Below, piece after piece: positions 1-8,962 of a stretch of DNA of 64,000 nt; the first letter of the stretch is position 1, and every line of letters begins with the position of its first letter. Below the pieces are notes generated by a model that was not told the DNA's origin, made no database searches, and was given only the letters and a program-made list of their open reading frames with translations. The position numbers and the translations under genes are program-made. The DNA comes from Kordia algicida (GTDB taxonomy: Bacteria > Bacteroidota > Bacteroidia > Flavobacteriales > Flavobacteriaceae), in NCBI RefSeq assembly GCF_051013375.1, contig NZ_CP142125.1. The stretch is one strand, 5' to 3'.

Positions 1-515
1 ACTCCAGCATTTACAAAACTATTAACAGCTGGTGGCATAAACGTTTTTTTGTTTTTACCTCCTTTTTTACTTTCTACGATATGTAATTTAATGGTTTTTC
101 CATATTGCTCTTTAAAATGTGCTCTTGCACTATCACTTTTTAAAAAATCGACTGTTCCAGCTTTAATAGAAAGCGTGGGAACAATCACAATAAATTTAAA
201 AAGACCGTAGTTTTTGTTGAGTTCAAAAATGGTTTTGGTATAGGTGTAGGTTTTTCCTGTTCCTGTTTCCATCATAATATCTATGATGTTGCTATTACGC
301 TTTATCTTTTGGTCAATACCATTTTGTTTTTGTAAGGCATAAATGTTTTCAGCATAACTTGTTTTAACATCACTATAAATATCTATTACAGGATTCAAAA
401 ATTGTTTATCAATTCCTTTTGGGTTTTCTACTTCTAGATTATCAAAAACAGATACAGTACTTTTTACCGCTTGTGTTTGATGCTGAAGATTTTTTTCAAA
501 ATTAAATCCTTTCAT
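1..515 (-). CDS. res: Type III restriction enzyme Res subunit, N-terminal 171 codons (cut by window edge)
   Basis: The reading frame is open from the ATG at 515 to the window edge, so only the N-terminus is visible. The start of a DEAD/SF2-type helicase domain is present, with Walker A ETGTGKT at residues 83-89, followed by a typical motif Ia region (IVIVPTLSIKAG). In type III systems Res is the ATP-dependent translocase and nuclease that cuts DNA when bound to Mod. Only two bases separate the mod stop from this start, so the genes form one operon transcribed leftwards. Whether the nuclease domain is intact cannot be seen here. Confidence 0.9.
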   Translation of the reverse strand, partial: MKGFNFEKNLQHQTQAVKSTVSVFDNLEVENPKGIDKQFLNPVIDIYSDVKTSYAENIYALQKQNGIDQKIKRNSNIIDIMMETGTGKTYTYTKTIFELNKNYGLFKFIVIVPTLSIKAGTVDFLKSDSARAHFKEQYGKTIKLHIVESKKGGKNKKTFMPPAVNSFVNAG

Positions 516-517
516 AG

Positions 518-2518
518 TTAGTAGCGTGTTATAAAGTCAATGTCAATACTTTTTTTGTTAGCGTAAGACTTCATATTTTCGCTTATTTCACGCAAACTTT
601 TACTTTCAAAATGATAACCAAATGCAATAATTGTTGTTGGATTAAAATCTTTATCACTATCAATTTTTTCTAATAGTATTTTTAAATTTTCGGTCGTAAA
701 ACCTTTATCCATTAAATATAATTTCTCATTACTGTAATGAGCTGTGTAACCTTTTAAGTCAGTTTCTTGTATACTTGTAGTAAGTGAAATACCATCATAG
801 GTTTTCCAAGTAACCAATAATGCTTTTATGTCTTCTGGAGTAAGTTTAGTTTCGTCAAATAGCACCATTTGTTTAGCGTCTAATTCATCTGCTTCAAAAT
901 TATAATCATCCCATATTGGAATGGTCTCAAATACTTTGAAACCTAAATCTAGGCTGGTTAAGTCTTTCCTTTTGGCTTCGCTCAAGGCAAGATTTTCTTC
1001 ATGTATTTTTTTACTTGCTCTAATTAATCGTTCTTTGGTAATATCAAAAATTGTAGGTGTTTCTACTTTCAAATCATTCTTAACAAAATCGTAAGCCGTT
1101 TTATTACTTTTTGGGTCTATGAGTTCTGGTAATTGTGCTAGAATAAATTTACGCTGTCCACCATCTTCTGAATTTAATTGCATTACAGCATCTCCTGTGG
1201 TGCCCGAACCTGCGAAAAAATCAAGAATTAAATCATTTTGGTTTAAACCAATTAAAGCAAAACTTTTAATTAAAGTAATAGGCTTAGGAAAACTGAAAAC
1301 TTTTTTGCCGAAAATTCTTTCTACTTCTGCTGTTCCTCGTCTACTGGAAACACCTTTGTCTAAAACTAAACTTCTGATTAATTTTTCAGAATGTCTCATT
1401 TTTTGAACTACTCTAAAACTACCATCACCATTTTGATAGCCAATAATTTCTTCATTTAAGTTTTTTTGTGACTTTTCTTTGCCCCACCTCCAAACAAATT
1501 GAATCCCTTCTTTTTGTGATTTTGCAGGAAAAACCTCGATTAATCCTTCTTTTTTTTCTAAACTAATTTCAAAAAAACCGTTACTTTGTTTTTGAGGGTT
1601 TAAGTAAAATGGGTAATAAAGGTTAGGTCTATTATCTGGTGTAAAAGCAACATTGCTATTATAAAGAGGATGTATGTTAAATCCTCCTTTTTTATCCTTA
1701 AACTTAAAAGTCTTTTCTTTTTCCTCTAAAAGATTCGTTTGAGCGTTTTGTTCATTTTTAGAATAAAAAACAACATATTCGTGCATTTTTCCAATATGAC
1801 CATAATCTCTTGCATTTGGTGTAGAGTTAACAACAAACTCTCCTAAAAAATTCTCCTCACCAAAAACTTCATCCATCAATAAACGAAGTTGTGCTACTTC
1901 ATTATCATCAATAGAAACGAAAATTACGCCATCTTCTTTAAGAAGTTGTTTGGCAATATACAATCTTGGGTACATAAAGGTTAACCAAGCAGAATGAGAG
2001 TTGCTTTTACTTTGTGTAAAATCTAAAATTCGTTTCGCTCGTTCTTCGTTTACTCCTGCCAACTCTTGTAGTTCTTCTGAAGTAAATTTTCTGTCGTCTG
2101 CATATACAAAACCATCACTACCTGTATTGTAAGGTGGGTCAATATATATCATTTTCACTTTTTCATAATAGGCATTCGATAAGTGCTTTAGCACTTCTAA
2201 ATTGTCGCCTTTTATGAGTAAGTTTTCAGAGTTTTTATTTTCTTCTTTTTGGTTAAAAGTTTCATCTTCTTTTAAAAGCGTAGTTGCTTCGTCTGTTGCC
2301 AATAAACGAGCGTAAGATTTACCGAGCCAATCCATTCCGTAACTTTCTTTTGAAAAGTTGATTTCGTTTTTTGAAAGTTGGCTTTTGAATTTCTCAAAGT
2401 CAAATTCTCCGTTTTTGTCAAAACAGCTTGGGAAGTTTTGTTTTAGTATTAACAAATCCTTGTTTGGTGGTTGTATGTTGCCTGTTACTTTTTGTTCTTT
2501 GCTCATCTTATTTCCCAA
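518..2518 (-). CDS. mod: Type III restriction-modification methyltransferase Mod
   Basis: This 666-residue protein is an adenine-N6 DNA methyltransferase of the beta class: the catalytic DPPY (127-130) precedes the AdoMet-binding FAGSGTT (435-441). The stretch between them is the expected target-recognition region. Mod supplies sequence recognition and methylation for a type III complex. The next gene, two bases downstream, is res, which confirms the class. A second Met at residue 5 could be the true start. No simple-sequence repeat, as seen in phase-variable mod genes, was noticed in the reading frame. Confidence 0.93.
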   Translation of the reverse strand: MGNKMSKEQKVTGNIQPPNKDLLILKQNFPSCFDKNGEFDFEKFKSQLSKNEINFSKESYGMDWLGKSYARLLATDEATTLLKEDETFNQKEENKNSENLLIKGDNLEVLKHLSNAYYEKVKMIYIDPPYNTGSDGFVYADDRKFTSEELQELAGVNEERAKRILDFTQSKSNSHSAWLTFMYPRLYIAKQLLKEDGVIFVSIDDNEVAQLRLLMDEVFGEENFLGEFVVNSTPNARDYGHIGKMHEYVVFYSKNEQNAQTNLLEEKEKTFKFKDKKGGFNIHPLYNSNVAFTPDNRPNLYYPFYLNPQKQSNGFFEISLEKKEGLIEVFPAKSQKEGIQFVWRWGKEKSQKNLNEEIIGYQNGDGSFRVVQKMRHSEKLIRSLVLDKGVSSRRGTAEVERIFGKKVFSFPKPITLIKSFALIGLNQNDLILDFFAGSGTTGDAVMQLNSEDGGQRKFILAQLPELIDPKSNKTAYDFVKNDLKVETPTIFDITKERLIRASKKIHEENLALSEAKRKDLTSLDLGFKVFETIPIWDDYNFEADELDAKQMVLFDETKLTPEDIKALLVTWKTYDGISLTTSIQETDLKGYTAHYSNEKLYLMDKGFTTENLKILLEKIDSDKDFNPTTIIAFGYHFESKSLREISENMKSYANKKSIDIDFITRY

Positions 2519-2525
2519 TATTATT

Positions 2526-2695
2526 TTAGCTATCTACAAGTAAATCATTTGCGTTTACTTGAAGTATTTCTGCAATTTTGTATAAGTCTTCCAATCTCAG
2601 TTATCTTTCGTTTCTTGTGAATTCATTATTGTACGGATAACTTTTACCATTTTTTTTAGCAAGTCAAGTCTGACTAATTTCTAAACTATGTAGCT
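2526..2695 (-). pseudogene. Decayed XRE-family HTH regulator
   Basis: Reading leftwards, a conserved C-terminus typical of XRE/Cro regulators is intact (LRLEDLYKIAEILQVNANDL, then LVDS and a stop at 2526-2528). It is preceded by an in-frame TAA. Before that lies AKKNGKSYPYNNEFTRNER, and further upstream the SQT motif is in another frame. One nonsense codon and at least one frameshift therefore separate the pieces of a once normal helix-turn-helix gene. It sits directly upstream of mod, so it may have been the control gene of the restriction system; that role is inferred. Confidence 0.6.
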
Positions 2696-2906
2696 AATAA
2701 GTTTTTTGATAATTTCAGCGCAATTTAGGAATTATTCACTAATAACAAAGTGAAAATATTCTTTGTGTTAGCATGATTGTATGTTTTAAAAAACTCATCT
2801 ATTATATTAAATGTTAACCAACACATTTTAAAGAGTAATAAAATATCCTGTTTGTGTTTGAATTTTAACAAGTTTCTTCCAAGTATTTACCCTCTTTCTT
2901 AAAGCT

Positions 2907-2934
2907 TTTGTATCATACCAAACGCGTACAAATG
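2907..2934 (+). promoter_or_regulatory. Shared promoter/operator motif ahead of the structural gene run
   Basis: TACCAAACGCGTACAAATG at 2916-2934 matches 45856-45874 in 18 of 19 bases. Both copies are preceded by TTTTGTA 16-17 bases upstream of the TACAAATG part. The core ACGCGT is palindromic. Each copy lies 60-95 bp before the first gene of a long rightward operon. I infer a common regulator or sigma-factor contact. It is not a clean match to the Bacteroidota TTTG/TAnnTTTG consensus. Confidence 0.6.
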
Positions 2935-3026
2935 TTTTTCCACAATTAAGTATAATCTTCGTAGAGAACAAAATAAAAAGGTTTTAGAGAACCTTGACCA
3001 ATAATCAAAATTAAAAACGAAAAGAT

Positions 3027-3188
3027 ATGGGTAAAAACTCAGATATCGCATGGAAACCAATTATGTATATGGTAGGTACAGGCGTAGCAGGAATTTTAAT
3101 AGGGACATTAATTGTCGCTCCCTGGATGCAAAAAGCAAAAGCAAAAAAGCTTGCAGAGAAGAAAAAGCAAGTAACGGCTAAAAAATAG
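3027..3188 (+). CDS. Small single-pass membrane protein, 53 aa
   Basis: The frame reads MGKNSDIAWKPIMYMVGTGV..., one hydrophobic segment (about residues 12-31), then a Lys/Ala-rich tail ending KKKQVTAKK. It is the first gene after the shared promoter motif and opens the structural run. The lysine-rich end suggests an N-out, C-in or virion-interior orientation, which is inference. Similar tiny single-pass proteins recur through the cluster. I do not recognise a family. Confidence 0.7.
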   Translation: MGKNSDIAWKPIMYMVGTGVAGILIGTLIVAPWMQKAKAKKLAEKKKQVTAKK

Positions 3189-3277
3189 TATTTAGAGATA
3201 CTACCCTTAGCACCTTAAAAAAAAAAGAATTAACGAACTGTTATTAAAAACAGTCAATTTAAACACACACAAATACT

Positions 3278-4165
3278 ATGAGTTACGAAGACGAATTAAT
3301 GCGTTATGAAGAATCGGCTGAAGATCAGTACGATGATTACGATAACGAAATCTATGACGAGGATGACTTCGATACAGGATTTGAAGGCATGGAAGATGAG
3401 TATGTCGGTTATGATGATGAATATGATGAAGAATTTGATCTTTATGATGATGAAGAAGACTACGACGATTACACAAGTTCAAGTTTAGGTAAGATCGATC
3501 CTAATGACCGAACGTTAACCGTTGTGGTTAAAAATGCATCAGGCGCATCAGCAGAAGCTGTAATTTTTGGCGGTAATGCAGAAAAAGCACAACCCGCAGG
3601 AGTTACAGTAGATATTGAGGAATCCTCACACAAGGAAGTCCGCGAAGAAAGTAAAAGCAATCCGTTTAAAATTGCGGGTATGAAATATTCGGTTAGTAAC
3701 GCCTTACAATTTGATAATGTATTGCGTATTGATCGTAGAACCGCATCAGGTTCAAAGACTACTCGTGTGTATCAACCGCGTAATGCCACTTCTCCGCAGA
3801 ACTTCACACAAACGCTAATCGACGATGACAACTTTGAAATGGACGTTACAGGACAAGACTCCTTGAACGTTGTTGTTGAAGATGGTGTCACGGCAGTCTT
3901 TACCTTCACAATCAAAGCAAGAGCAAACTTAGGAAATCTGTTAAAAGGAAGCAACGTGGCAGAATTGTCACGCGCACCAAGAACTACAGGACTTCCACAA
4001 TTGGATTTGATTCGAAGAAGACGACCAACGGCGTATGGTATGCGTCCAAGACGCAGACGTGTAAGACACTATCGTCCTCGTGTGACACCGCCAAGAGTTC
4101 GCACAGTTCGTCCAAAGCCAGCAAGACGTGTTACCACCAAGCTAGTTAGACGAAAAAAGCGATAA
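3278..4165 (+). CDS. Putative capsid-like beta (jelly-roll) protein with acidic N-terminus and Arg-rich tail
   Basis: The 295 residues fall into three parts. An extremely Asp/Glu/Tyr-rich N-terminus covers about 1-68. A compact beta-strand-rich domain covers about 75-225 (strands such as TLTVVVKNAS and TAVFTFTIKA). A strongly basic Arg/Pro tail runs from about 235 to the end. The central domain aligns by eye with the flanks of the protein at 7447-8940: RE-x2-K-x-NP-x2-I in both, with the same strand pattern on each side. Position near the front of the cluster, the DNA-binding-type tail and this paralogy make it the best major capsid candidate. There is no database confirmation; another DNA-binding structural protein is the alternative. 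Confidence 0.5.
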   Translation: MSYEDELMRYEESAEDQYDDYDNEIYDEDDFDTGFEGMEDEYVGYDDEYDEEFDLYDDEEDYDDYTSSSLGKIDPNDRTLTVVVKNASGASAEAVIFGGNAEKAQPAGVTVDIEESSHKEVREESKSNPFKIAGMKYSVSNALQFDNVLRIDRRTASGSKTTRVYQPRNATSPQNFTQTLIDDDNFEMDVTGQDSLNVVVEDGVTAVFTFTIKARANLGNLLKGSNVAELSRAPRTTGLPQLDLIRRRRPTAYGMRPRRRRVRHYRPRVTPPRVRTVRPKPARRVTTKLVRRKKR

Positions 4166-4203
4166 CCTAAAGACAAGTTAACCTTGTTAGTTAGTCTTTA
4201 CAG

Positions 4204-4250
4204 ATAGCCAGAGTCAAGGTAGCAAAAAGCCTTTCTCTGGCTATTATTTT
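4204..4250 (+). terminator. Intrinsic terminator or attenuator after the capsid-like gene
   Basis: A perfect 10-bp stem (ATAGCCAGAG at 4204-4213 with CTCTGGCTAT at 4235-4244) and a 21-base loop are followed by TATTTT. It lies between the capsid-like gene and the next co-directional gene. It could lower downstream expression relative to an abundant capsid protein, which is inference. Confidence 0.65.
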
Positions 4251-4261
4251 AAACACGAATT

Positions 4262-4894
4262 ATGAATACACAAACACTTTCAAATTTAGGGCAAAACCGC
4301 ATCGATTATATTGTGTATCACAATATTGAAAAGGTATCACAATTATTATATGACTACGGGTTTGTTGTTCCTGATAATGATAAACACCTAGCCGAAGCAA
4401 TCAAAGAACTTGTACGTAAGCGCGGTAGAAAAGTTATCAAACAACTCATAGGCTTACACCCTGATAAAGAAGCCATTTTAAAACTCTACAGCGTGCCCAT
4501 TAAAAGCGTATGCGAATCGTGTCAAAATGATTCTTACAATGATGCTCAAAACTCCTGTGACTCTTGTGGATATTCAAAATACAATGGATCAGGGGATGAA
4601 TATAATTTTCTGAATCAATTTGAGAATTACACCCTAGCAGAATTAAACAATTACTACAATCGCATCTTAGGGGAGTCCAATAAAAACCCAAGCAGTAAAA
4701 AGTTAGCACAAGAAGTACAACTTATTTGGAATGAATTGCGCACGCGAAAAGCCATTGCCAAAAAGCAAGCAGAACAAAGACCCGCATCAGGCAATTTTGG
4801 ATTTGCACCCACCAAAGATGATTTAATTATCGTAGGGGTGGTTTTTATTGCAGGGATCATCATCGGTAATGGTTTAAACTTTAAATCATCATAA
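4262..4894 (+). CDS. C-terminally anchored membrane protein with zinc ribbon
   Basis: The 210 residues hold an N-terminal helical domain (about 20-75), a CxxC...CxxC knuckle (CESC and CDSC, about residues 83-102), a helical region and one C-terminal transmembrane segment (IIVGVVFIAGIIIGNG). The N-terminal pattern, a leucine pair followed by ten or so residues, then L-x3-I and a helix ending near L-x-L, resembles the start of the next protein, suggesting a shared domain. It directly abuts the following gene. It is likely a virion or cell membrane component; no named family is recognised. Confidence 0.65.
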   Translation: MNTQTLSNLGQNRIDYIVYHNIEKVSQLLYDYGFVVPDNDKHLAEAIKELVRKRGRKVIKQLIGLHPDKEAILKLYSVPIKSVCESCQNDSYNDAQNSCDSCGYSKYNGSGDEYNFLNQFENYTLAELNNYYNRILGESNKNPSSKKLAQEVQLIWNELRTRKAIAKKQAEQRPASGNFGFAPTKDDLIIVGVVFIAGIIIGNGLNFKSS

Positions 4895-5560
4895 ATGGAT
4901 AAAGAACAAATATTATACAACAGGGCGATTGATAATTTGACCTATTTGGTATTAAATTATTCAAAACCCGTTCAAGAGCTACTAGGTTATCACAATGTTT
5001 TTTTCAAAGGAAATCCTTCCAAAGAACAGCTTATCAGTGAAATCGTAGAACAAATCAAATTAGACAATACCCGATTTATCAGTTCCCTTGAAAAGCTGAT
5101 GATTCGCTTTTCAAGCCAAGAAAACGATCCCTTTTGGGGAGTATTAGCCAAAGGGGCATTAGGTATTGTTGGTGGACTCATTGGCAAGAAAAAGCGACGT
5201 AGATCAGGATCAAGTGCAGGCGCGGGCGCTGTCACAAATGCAGTTGCTCAAGCAAACGCGGCAAAACGCGATATGGAACGCCGATTAAGAGAAATGCAAG
5301 CCCAACAGGCGCGTGAACGTAGAGAAGCAGAATTGCGTAGACAGGAAGCAGAAAGACAAAGACTCAGAGAAGCTAAAGAAGCTAGAGAGAGAGCTGAAGC
5401 TGAAAAAAAGAAAACAAATATGATGATTGGAATTGGCGTAGGGGTTGTCTTTATAGGTGTCATATTGGTTATTGCGCTAAAACCAAAGCCACAACCGCAA
5501 ATCCCTTCATATGCGCAATATCCGCCAATGCCACCTGTAGGGGGATTGCCTGTAAAATAG
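4895..5560 (+). CDS. Membrane protein with Gly-rich hydrophobic patch and Arg/Glu-rich coiled coil
   Basis: The 221 residues run as an N-terminal helical domain similar in pattern to that of the upstream gene, a short glycine-rich hydrophobic stretch (GALGIVGGLIG), a KKKRRR patch and Ala/Gly linker, a long charged helix (about 125-172, rich in R, E and A), one transmembrane helix and a Pro-rich end. The start codon touches the previous stop. The alternating charge and the membrane anchor suggest a tether between membrane and shell or nucleic acid. Function unknown. Confidence 0.65.
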   Translation: MDKEQILYNRAIDNLTYLVLNYSKPVQELLGYHNVFFKGNPSKEQLISEIVEQIKLDNTRFISSLEKLMIRFSSQENDPFWGVLAKGALGIVGGLIGKKKRRRSGSSAGAGAVTNAVAQANAAKRDMERRLREMQAQQARERREAELRRQEAERQRLREAKEARERAEAEKKKTNMMIGIGVGVVFIGVILVIALKPKPQPQIPSYAQYPPMPPVGGLPVK

Positions 5561-5643
5561 CGGAAACAATCTCACACGCGCTAGATCATACAAATAGTAT
5601 CACTTCAAAGGCGATACTGTAAATCAAATATTAGCAATACACT

Positions 5644-6210
5644 ATGATAGATTCATTAGCAAATACACAGATAGCACAATACGATGATTTCAACAGAACA
5701 AAAGTGCGTCGCATTGTAAGAAGGAAATCCCGCAGGCGAAGACCGCCTGTTCGCTTTACCAATAGCGGATTTCCTATTCAGATAAAAGTACCCACAAAAA
5801 AACAACCAAAAATTGTAAAAGGTCGTCCAACCAAATTACCACCAATTACAAATTTTAGAAAAAGTAAAAATACAGGTGTTGTAAAGCCTGGCATGCTTGT
5901 AAAAAATATACCCAACAAAAAAGCAACAGTAGTCGCTTCCAAAAAGAAGATTGCTATAGACAAACTCATTAAAAAAACGGCAAAGCCAAGCAAAGTTCAA
6001 GGGAATGATCTTGCGGTATCAAAACAAAGTTCTCTTACTCAAGGTCAAGAAAAACAAGCCGTAAAAAAAGCACAACAGTCAGACGCTAGGGTAAGCAAGA
6101 TTGTAAAGATTGTTGCAGGTGTGGGGATGATCGCTTTGGTAGGTTTTGGCATTTACAAATATGTTCAACATCAAAAAAAAGTAAAAGTTAAACTTAAAAA
6201 ATCAGCATAA
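5644..6210 (+). CDS. Basic, C-terminally membrane-anchored protein
   Basis: The protein has 188 residues. The first 140 are highly basic (RRIVRRKSRRRRPP near residue 22, then many Lys/Pro segments) and of low complexity, followed by one transmembrane helix (IVAGVGMIALVGFGIYKYV) and a Lys-rich tail. The next gene starts immediately after its stop. A long basic, probably disordered arm on a membrane anchor fits nucleic-acid contact beneath a membrane. This is inference from composition only. Confidence 0.65.
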   Translation: MIDSLANTQIAQYDDFNRTKVRRIVRRKSRRRRPPVRFTNSGFPIQIKVPTKKQPKIVKGRPTKLPPITNFRKSKNTGVVKPGMLVKNIPNKKATVVASKKKIAIDKLIKKTAKPSKVQGNDLAVSKQSSLTQGQEKQAVKKAQQSDARVSKIVKIVAGVGMIALVGFGIYKYVQHQKKVKVKLKKSA

Positions 6211-6699
6211 ATGATATCAGGAGAAACACAGGCGCTTGTTGAAAATCATTTTCTAGCGGATGATTATGATGAATTTTTTGGGAGTAAAAAAAAACGAGCC
6301 GAGCGAAAAGCCAAACGAAAAGCAAGAAGATTAGCTAGACGCTTAAAAAGAAATTCTTCAGCCAAAATGCAAGAGCGAAAACAAAAGCGACGTAAATTTT
6401 TCAAAGATGTCGGACAGGTATACAGGGATATTGGTGGGGCAACTGCCATTGGTGGTGTTATAGACGCTATTGTCATGCCAAAAGATAAACAAACTGCGAA
6501 CATTCCAAGTGACTTACCTTCTGATTATCAGTTTTCAGTGGGTAGTCAAGCCAGCGAAATTGTGGAAGAAAAACAGGAACAGAAAAAAGGGATTCCGACC
6601 TATGCTTACATCGCTGGTGGTGTTGTGGTGCTTGGCATTGTAACGCTAGTTATTTTACAAAGCAACAAAGCAAAACAAGTTCAAGCCCTTAGCCAATGA
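6211..6699 (+). CDS. Basic, C-terminally membrane-anchored protein
   Basis: The 162-residue protein resembles its upstream neighbour in layout. It has an Arg/Lys-dense N-terminal third (about 27-70), a glycine-rich weakly hydrophobic stretch (IGGATAIGGVIDAIV), a polar linker and a C-terminal transmembrane helix (YIAGGVVVLGIVTLVIL). Its stop overlaps the start of the metalloprotease gene, so the genes are translationally coupled. Role unknown; a virion membrane protein is the working idea. Confidence 0.65.
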   Translation: MISGETQALVENHFLADDYDEFFGSKKKRAERKAKRKARRLARRLKRNSSAKMQERKQKRRKFFKDVGQVYRDIGGATAIGGVIDAIVMPKDKQTANIPSDLPSDYQFSVGSQASEIVEEKQEQKKGIPTYAYIAGGVVVLGIVTLVILQSNKAKQVQALSQ

Positions 6700-7466
6700 T
6701 AGTTACGATTCCCTCAAATAGTAAGCGATTTAGAATACGTCTTAAAATAGTGTCAAAAAAGCCTTTTGAGCTAGGAATTCGACTCTATAATCCAATGCAT
6801 GCTAATTCCTACTATTTCAGACGCAAAGCAACATTTAAAAACGCTGAGATACAGCGTGAATTTATGATTTCAATGCCTGTATCTCCAAAGAGTTTGGAAA
6901 TGGAAATTTATGATAAAAACAGTCCAAGTGATACGGCTTTTGAGATTGAAAATGTTCGGGTAGAAAAAATGCCTGAGATCAAGATGTGGGCAACTGATGC
7001 GCAATACAAATTTTTTGAATTCGCTGTAGATTTTTCAGAGAAAGCGGGTTACTGCGCTCCAGGATTTTATCAGAGCAAAGATGGAGAATTTTTATTTCAA
7101 TATCTATCTAAAATTACCGATGCCTTCGGAAATGAACTCATCACACCCGCGCGAACACATCGAAAAATGCCACGCGTACAAATATCTCGAAAACTATTTC
7201 TAGGCTATACCGTACCGATACGCGTTGCCATACTAGCACATGAGGGATGCCACTGGTTTTTAAATACCCGCAGTCAAACCACCGCAGATTTGTGTGGTAT
7301 CAAACAATATTTGGACTATGGTTTCCCTACTATCGAAGCGGTATATGCCGTTACAAAAGTATTTGGGAACAACCCTGAAATGGTGGGTAAATCTCAAATA
7401 AGCAGAACAAAACAGGTTATTAATTTCATTGAAAACTATAGAAAAAATGAACAAGCAACTAGATAA
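6696..7466 (+). CDS. Putative zinc metalloprotease (HExxH) in the structural run
   Basis: The 256-residue protein has an N-terminal beta-rich part (about 1-95) and a C-terminal part with HEGCH at 182-186 in the context VAILAHEGCHWF, the classic HExxH zinc signature. DLCGIKQYLDYG about 16 residues later could give the third ligand. No signal peptide or membrane helix is seen, so it would act in the cytoplasm or inside a particle. Given its place between membrane proteins and the propeller protein, a maturation protease is plausible but not shown. It overlaps both neighbours by a few bases. Confidence 0.65.
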   Translation: MIVTIPSNSKRFRIRLKIVSKKPFELGIRLYNPMHANSYYFRRKATFKNAEIQREFMISMPVSPKSLEMEIYDKNSPSDTAFEIENVRVEKMPEIKMWATDAQYKFFEFAVDFSEKAGYCAPGFYQSKDGEFLFQYLSKITDAFGNELITPARTHRKMPRVQISRKLFLGYTVPIRVAILAHEGCHWFLNTRSQTTADLCGIKQYLDYGFPTIEAVYAVTKVFGNNPEMVGKSQISRTKQVINFIENYRKNEQATR

Positions 7467-8940
7467 TTGGTACGATCAGCATGAGCGATTGCGATTGTTC
7501 TACAAAGAACTCTTGGAAGAAAATGAAGTTGCACAAATAACGGTCACTAATTGCAGTGATGTCTCCCGTGAGATTACCTTATGGGGCACAAATAAATGCG
7601 CTCCAATTGCTAATCCTTTACATGGATTTGAAGAAATATTAAAAGAAGCTGATTTAGTTTTAGCTACCTCAGAGGTTGTATACAATCCTGTGAATGATCT
7701 ATTTTACGTACTCAGTAGTAGGGATGACTCTTTAATTATAGTAAATGACCAAGCAGTAGTATTGCAAACCATATCACTACGCATCAATGAGCTTCCCCTT
7801 GTAAATCCAAACAATATCGTTGTCAATACCAATCCTAACAGTATTGAATATGGATATGTGGGGATTACAGGTATACGAGAAAAAGAGTTTTTTACCGTTG
7901 ATTTGAATTTCAATATTTCAAGAAGAATTTCCCTAGCTAACGATCCTATTGATTTGGTGTACAATCCTGTTGATGACGCTTACTATATCACGGAAAGTGT
8001 TAGGGATTCGGTCACAAAAATTACTGCCTTTGATAACACGGTTATTGATTATTTAACCATTGCGGGAGTAAAAACACTCGGTGTAAATACTGATAATGGA
8101 GACCTGTACATACACAATATTTCAAATAATAATGTTGATGTATACAATTCCAATGGCGTAAGAAAGGGATGGATTGAGCGAGCAACGGCAAATGAGAATA
8201 AGGCAAGCTTTTACTATCATACGATCAATCAAAAAATGTATATCGCCTATGATAGTCTGAATTCATTGATCGTGGTTGATACTACCACACTTGCCACAGA
8301 AAAAATATTAAATACGGCATTAGAACCCATTGATATTGAATTCAATCCATTAAATAATTTGATGTATGTAGCTAGTCAAGACGAGCAGAAATTTACGCGT
8401 ATTGATGCTGATTTGGAAGTGGTAGATCATATACCATTGGTCAGCTTTGATAGAAGCTTTGCCATAAGTTCCAAAAACGGCACAATAGCACTTAACAACG
8501 CAACACTTAGAAAGCTATTTGTCTATACAAGAAATTCAAAACTATTGGTCAAAGTTAGTGATGATTACCTGCAAATTCGGGAGGATTTCAAATACAATCC
8601 AATGCTTATAAGCCATGTGAAAGTGGTGGCTTCAACAAGTGCGCGTATCAACACCTTGCAAATTATTGAATCTTCCATATCAGGCAAACAAACTTGTGAG
8701 TCTATTTCCCTTAGAAGCTATCAAAGTCCACAAGGCTTTGGGAATGTAGCAGAAGTATTTGAAATGGAAGGCTATATCATCGATGGGCGTGTGTGTTGGC
8801 GCTTTACCATACATCCTAATCAACAAGTAACCTTTCTAATCTACTATCAGCAATTAGAAATGTACAATTTTTTACCTGAGAAGGCAAGAATTTCAACGGG
8901 TGTTCAAATGAGTAAAGGCATACCCGAAGCTTGGAAATAA
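7447..8940 (+). CDS. Capsid-like beta protein with inserted beta-propeller (spike/tower candidate)
   Basis: The chosen ATG at 7447 gives 497 residues. Residues about 30-50 (QITVTNCSDVSREITLWG) and about 370-475 look like the two halves of the domain in the protein at 3278-4165, including RE-x2-K-x-NP-x2-I. Between them, about 65-365, lie YncE-like propeller blades with repeated phrases such as VVYNPVNDLFYV, LVYNPVDDAYYI and IEFNPLNNLMYV. A propeller set into the loop of a shell-type fold would project outwards, as expected for a receptor-binding tower or vertex protein. The paralogy is read by eye and the function is inferred. Confidence 0.6.
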   Translation: MNKQLDNWYDQHERLRLFYKELLEENEVAQITVTNCSDVSREITLWGTNKCAPIANPLHGFEEILKEADLVLATSEVVYNPVNDLFYVLSSRDDSLIIVNDQAVVLQTISLRINELPLVNPNNIVVNTNPNSIEYGYVGITGIREKEFFTVDLNFNISRRISLANDPIDLVYNPVDDAYYITESVRDSVTKITAFDNTVIDYLTIAGVKTLGVNTDNGDLYIHNISNNNVDVYNSNGVRKGWIERATANENKASFYYHTINQKMYIAYDSLNSLIVVDTTTLATEKILNTALEPIDIEFNPLNNLMYVASQDEQKFTRIDADLEVVDHIPLVSFDRSFAISSKNGTIALNNATLRKLFVYTRNSKLLVKVSDDYLQIREDFKYNPMLISHVKVVASTSARINTLQIIESSISGKQTCESISLRSYQSPQGFGNVAEVFEMEGYIIDGRVCWRFTIHPNQQVTFLIYYQQLEMYNFLPEKARISTGVQMSKGIPEAWK

Positions 8941-8962
8941 ACATTTAAAAACAATAGATGCG

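Noticed and set aside
7447..8940. Simple YncE-like surface beta-propeller
   Set aside because: The propeller accounts for only the middle 300 residues; both ends match the capsid-like protein instead.
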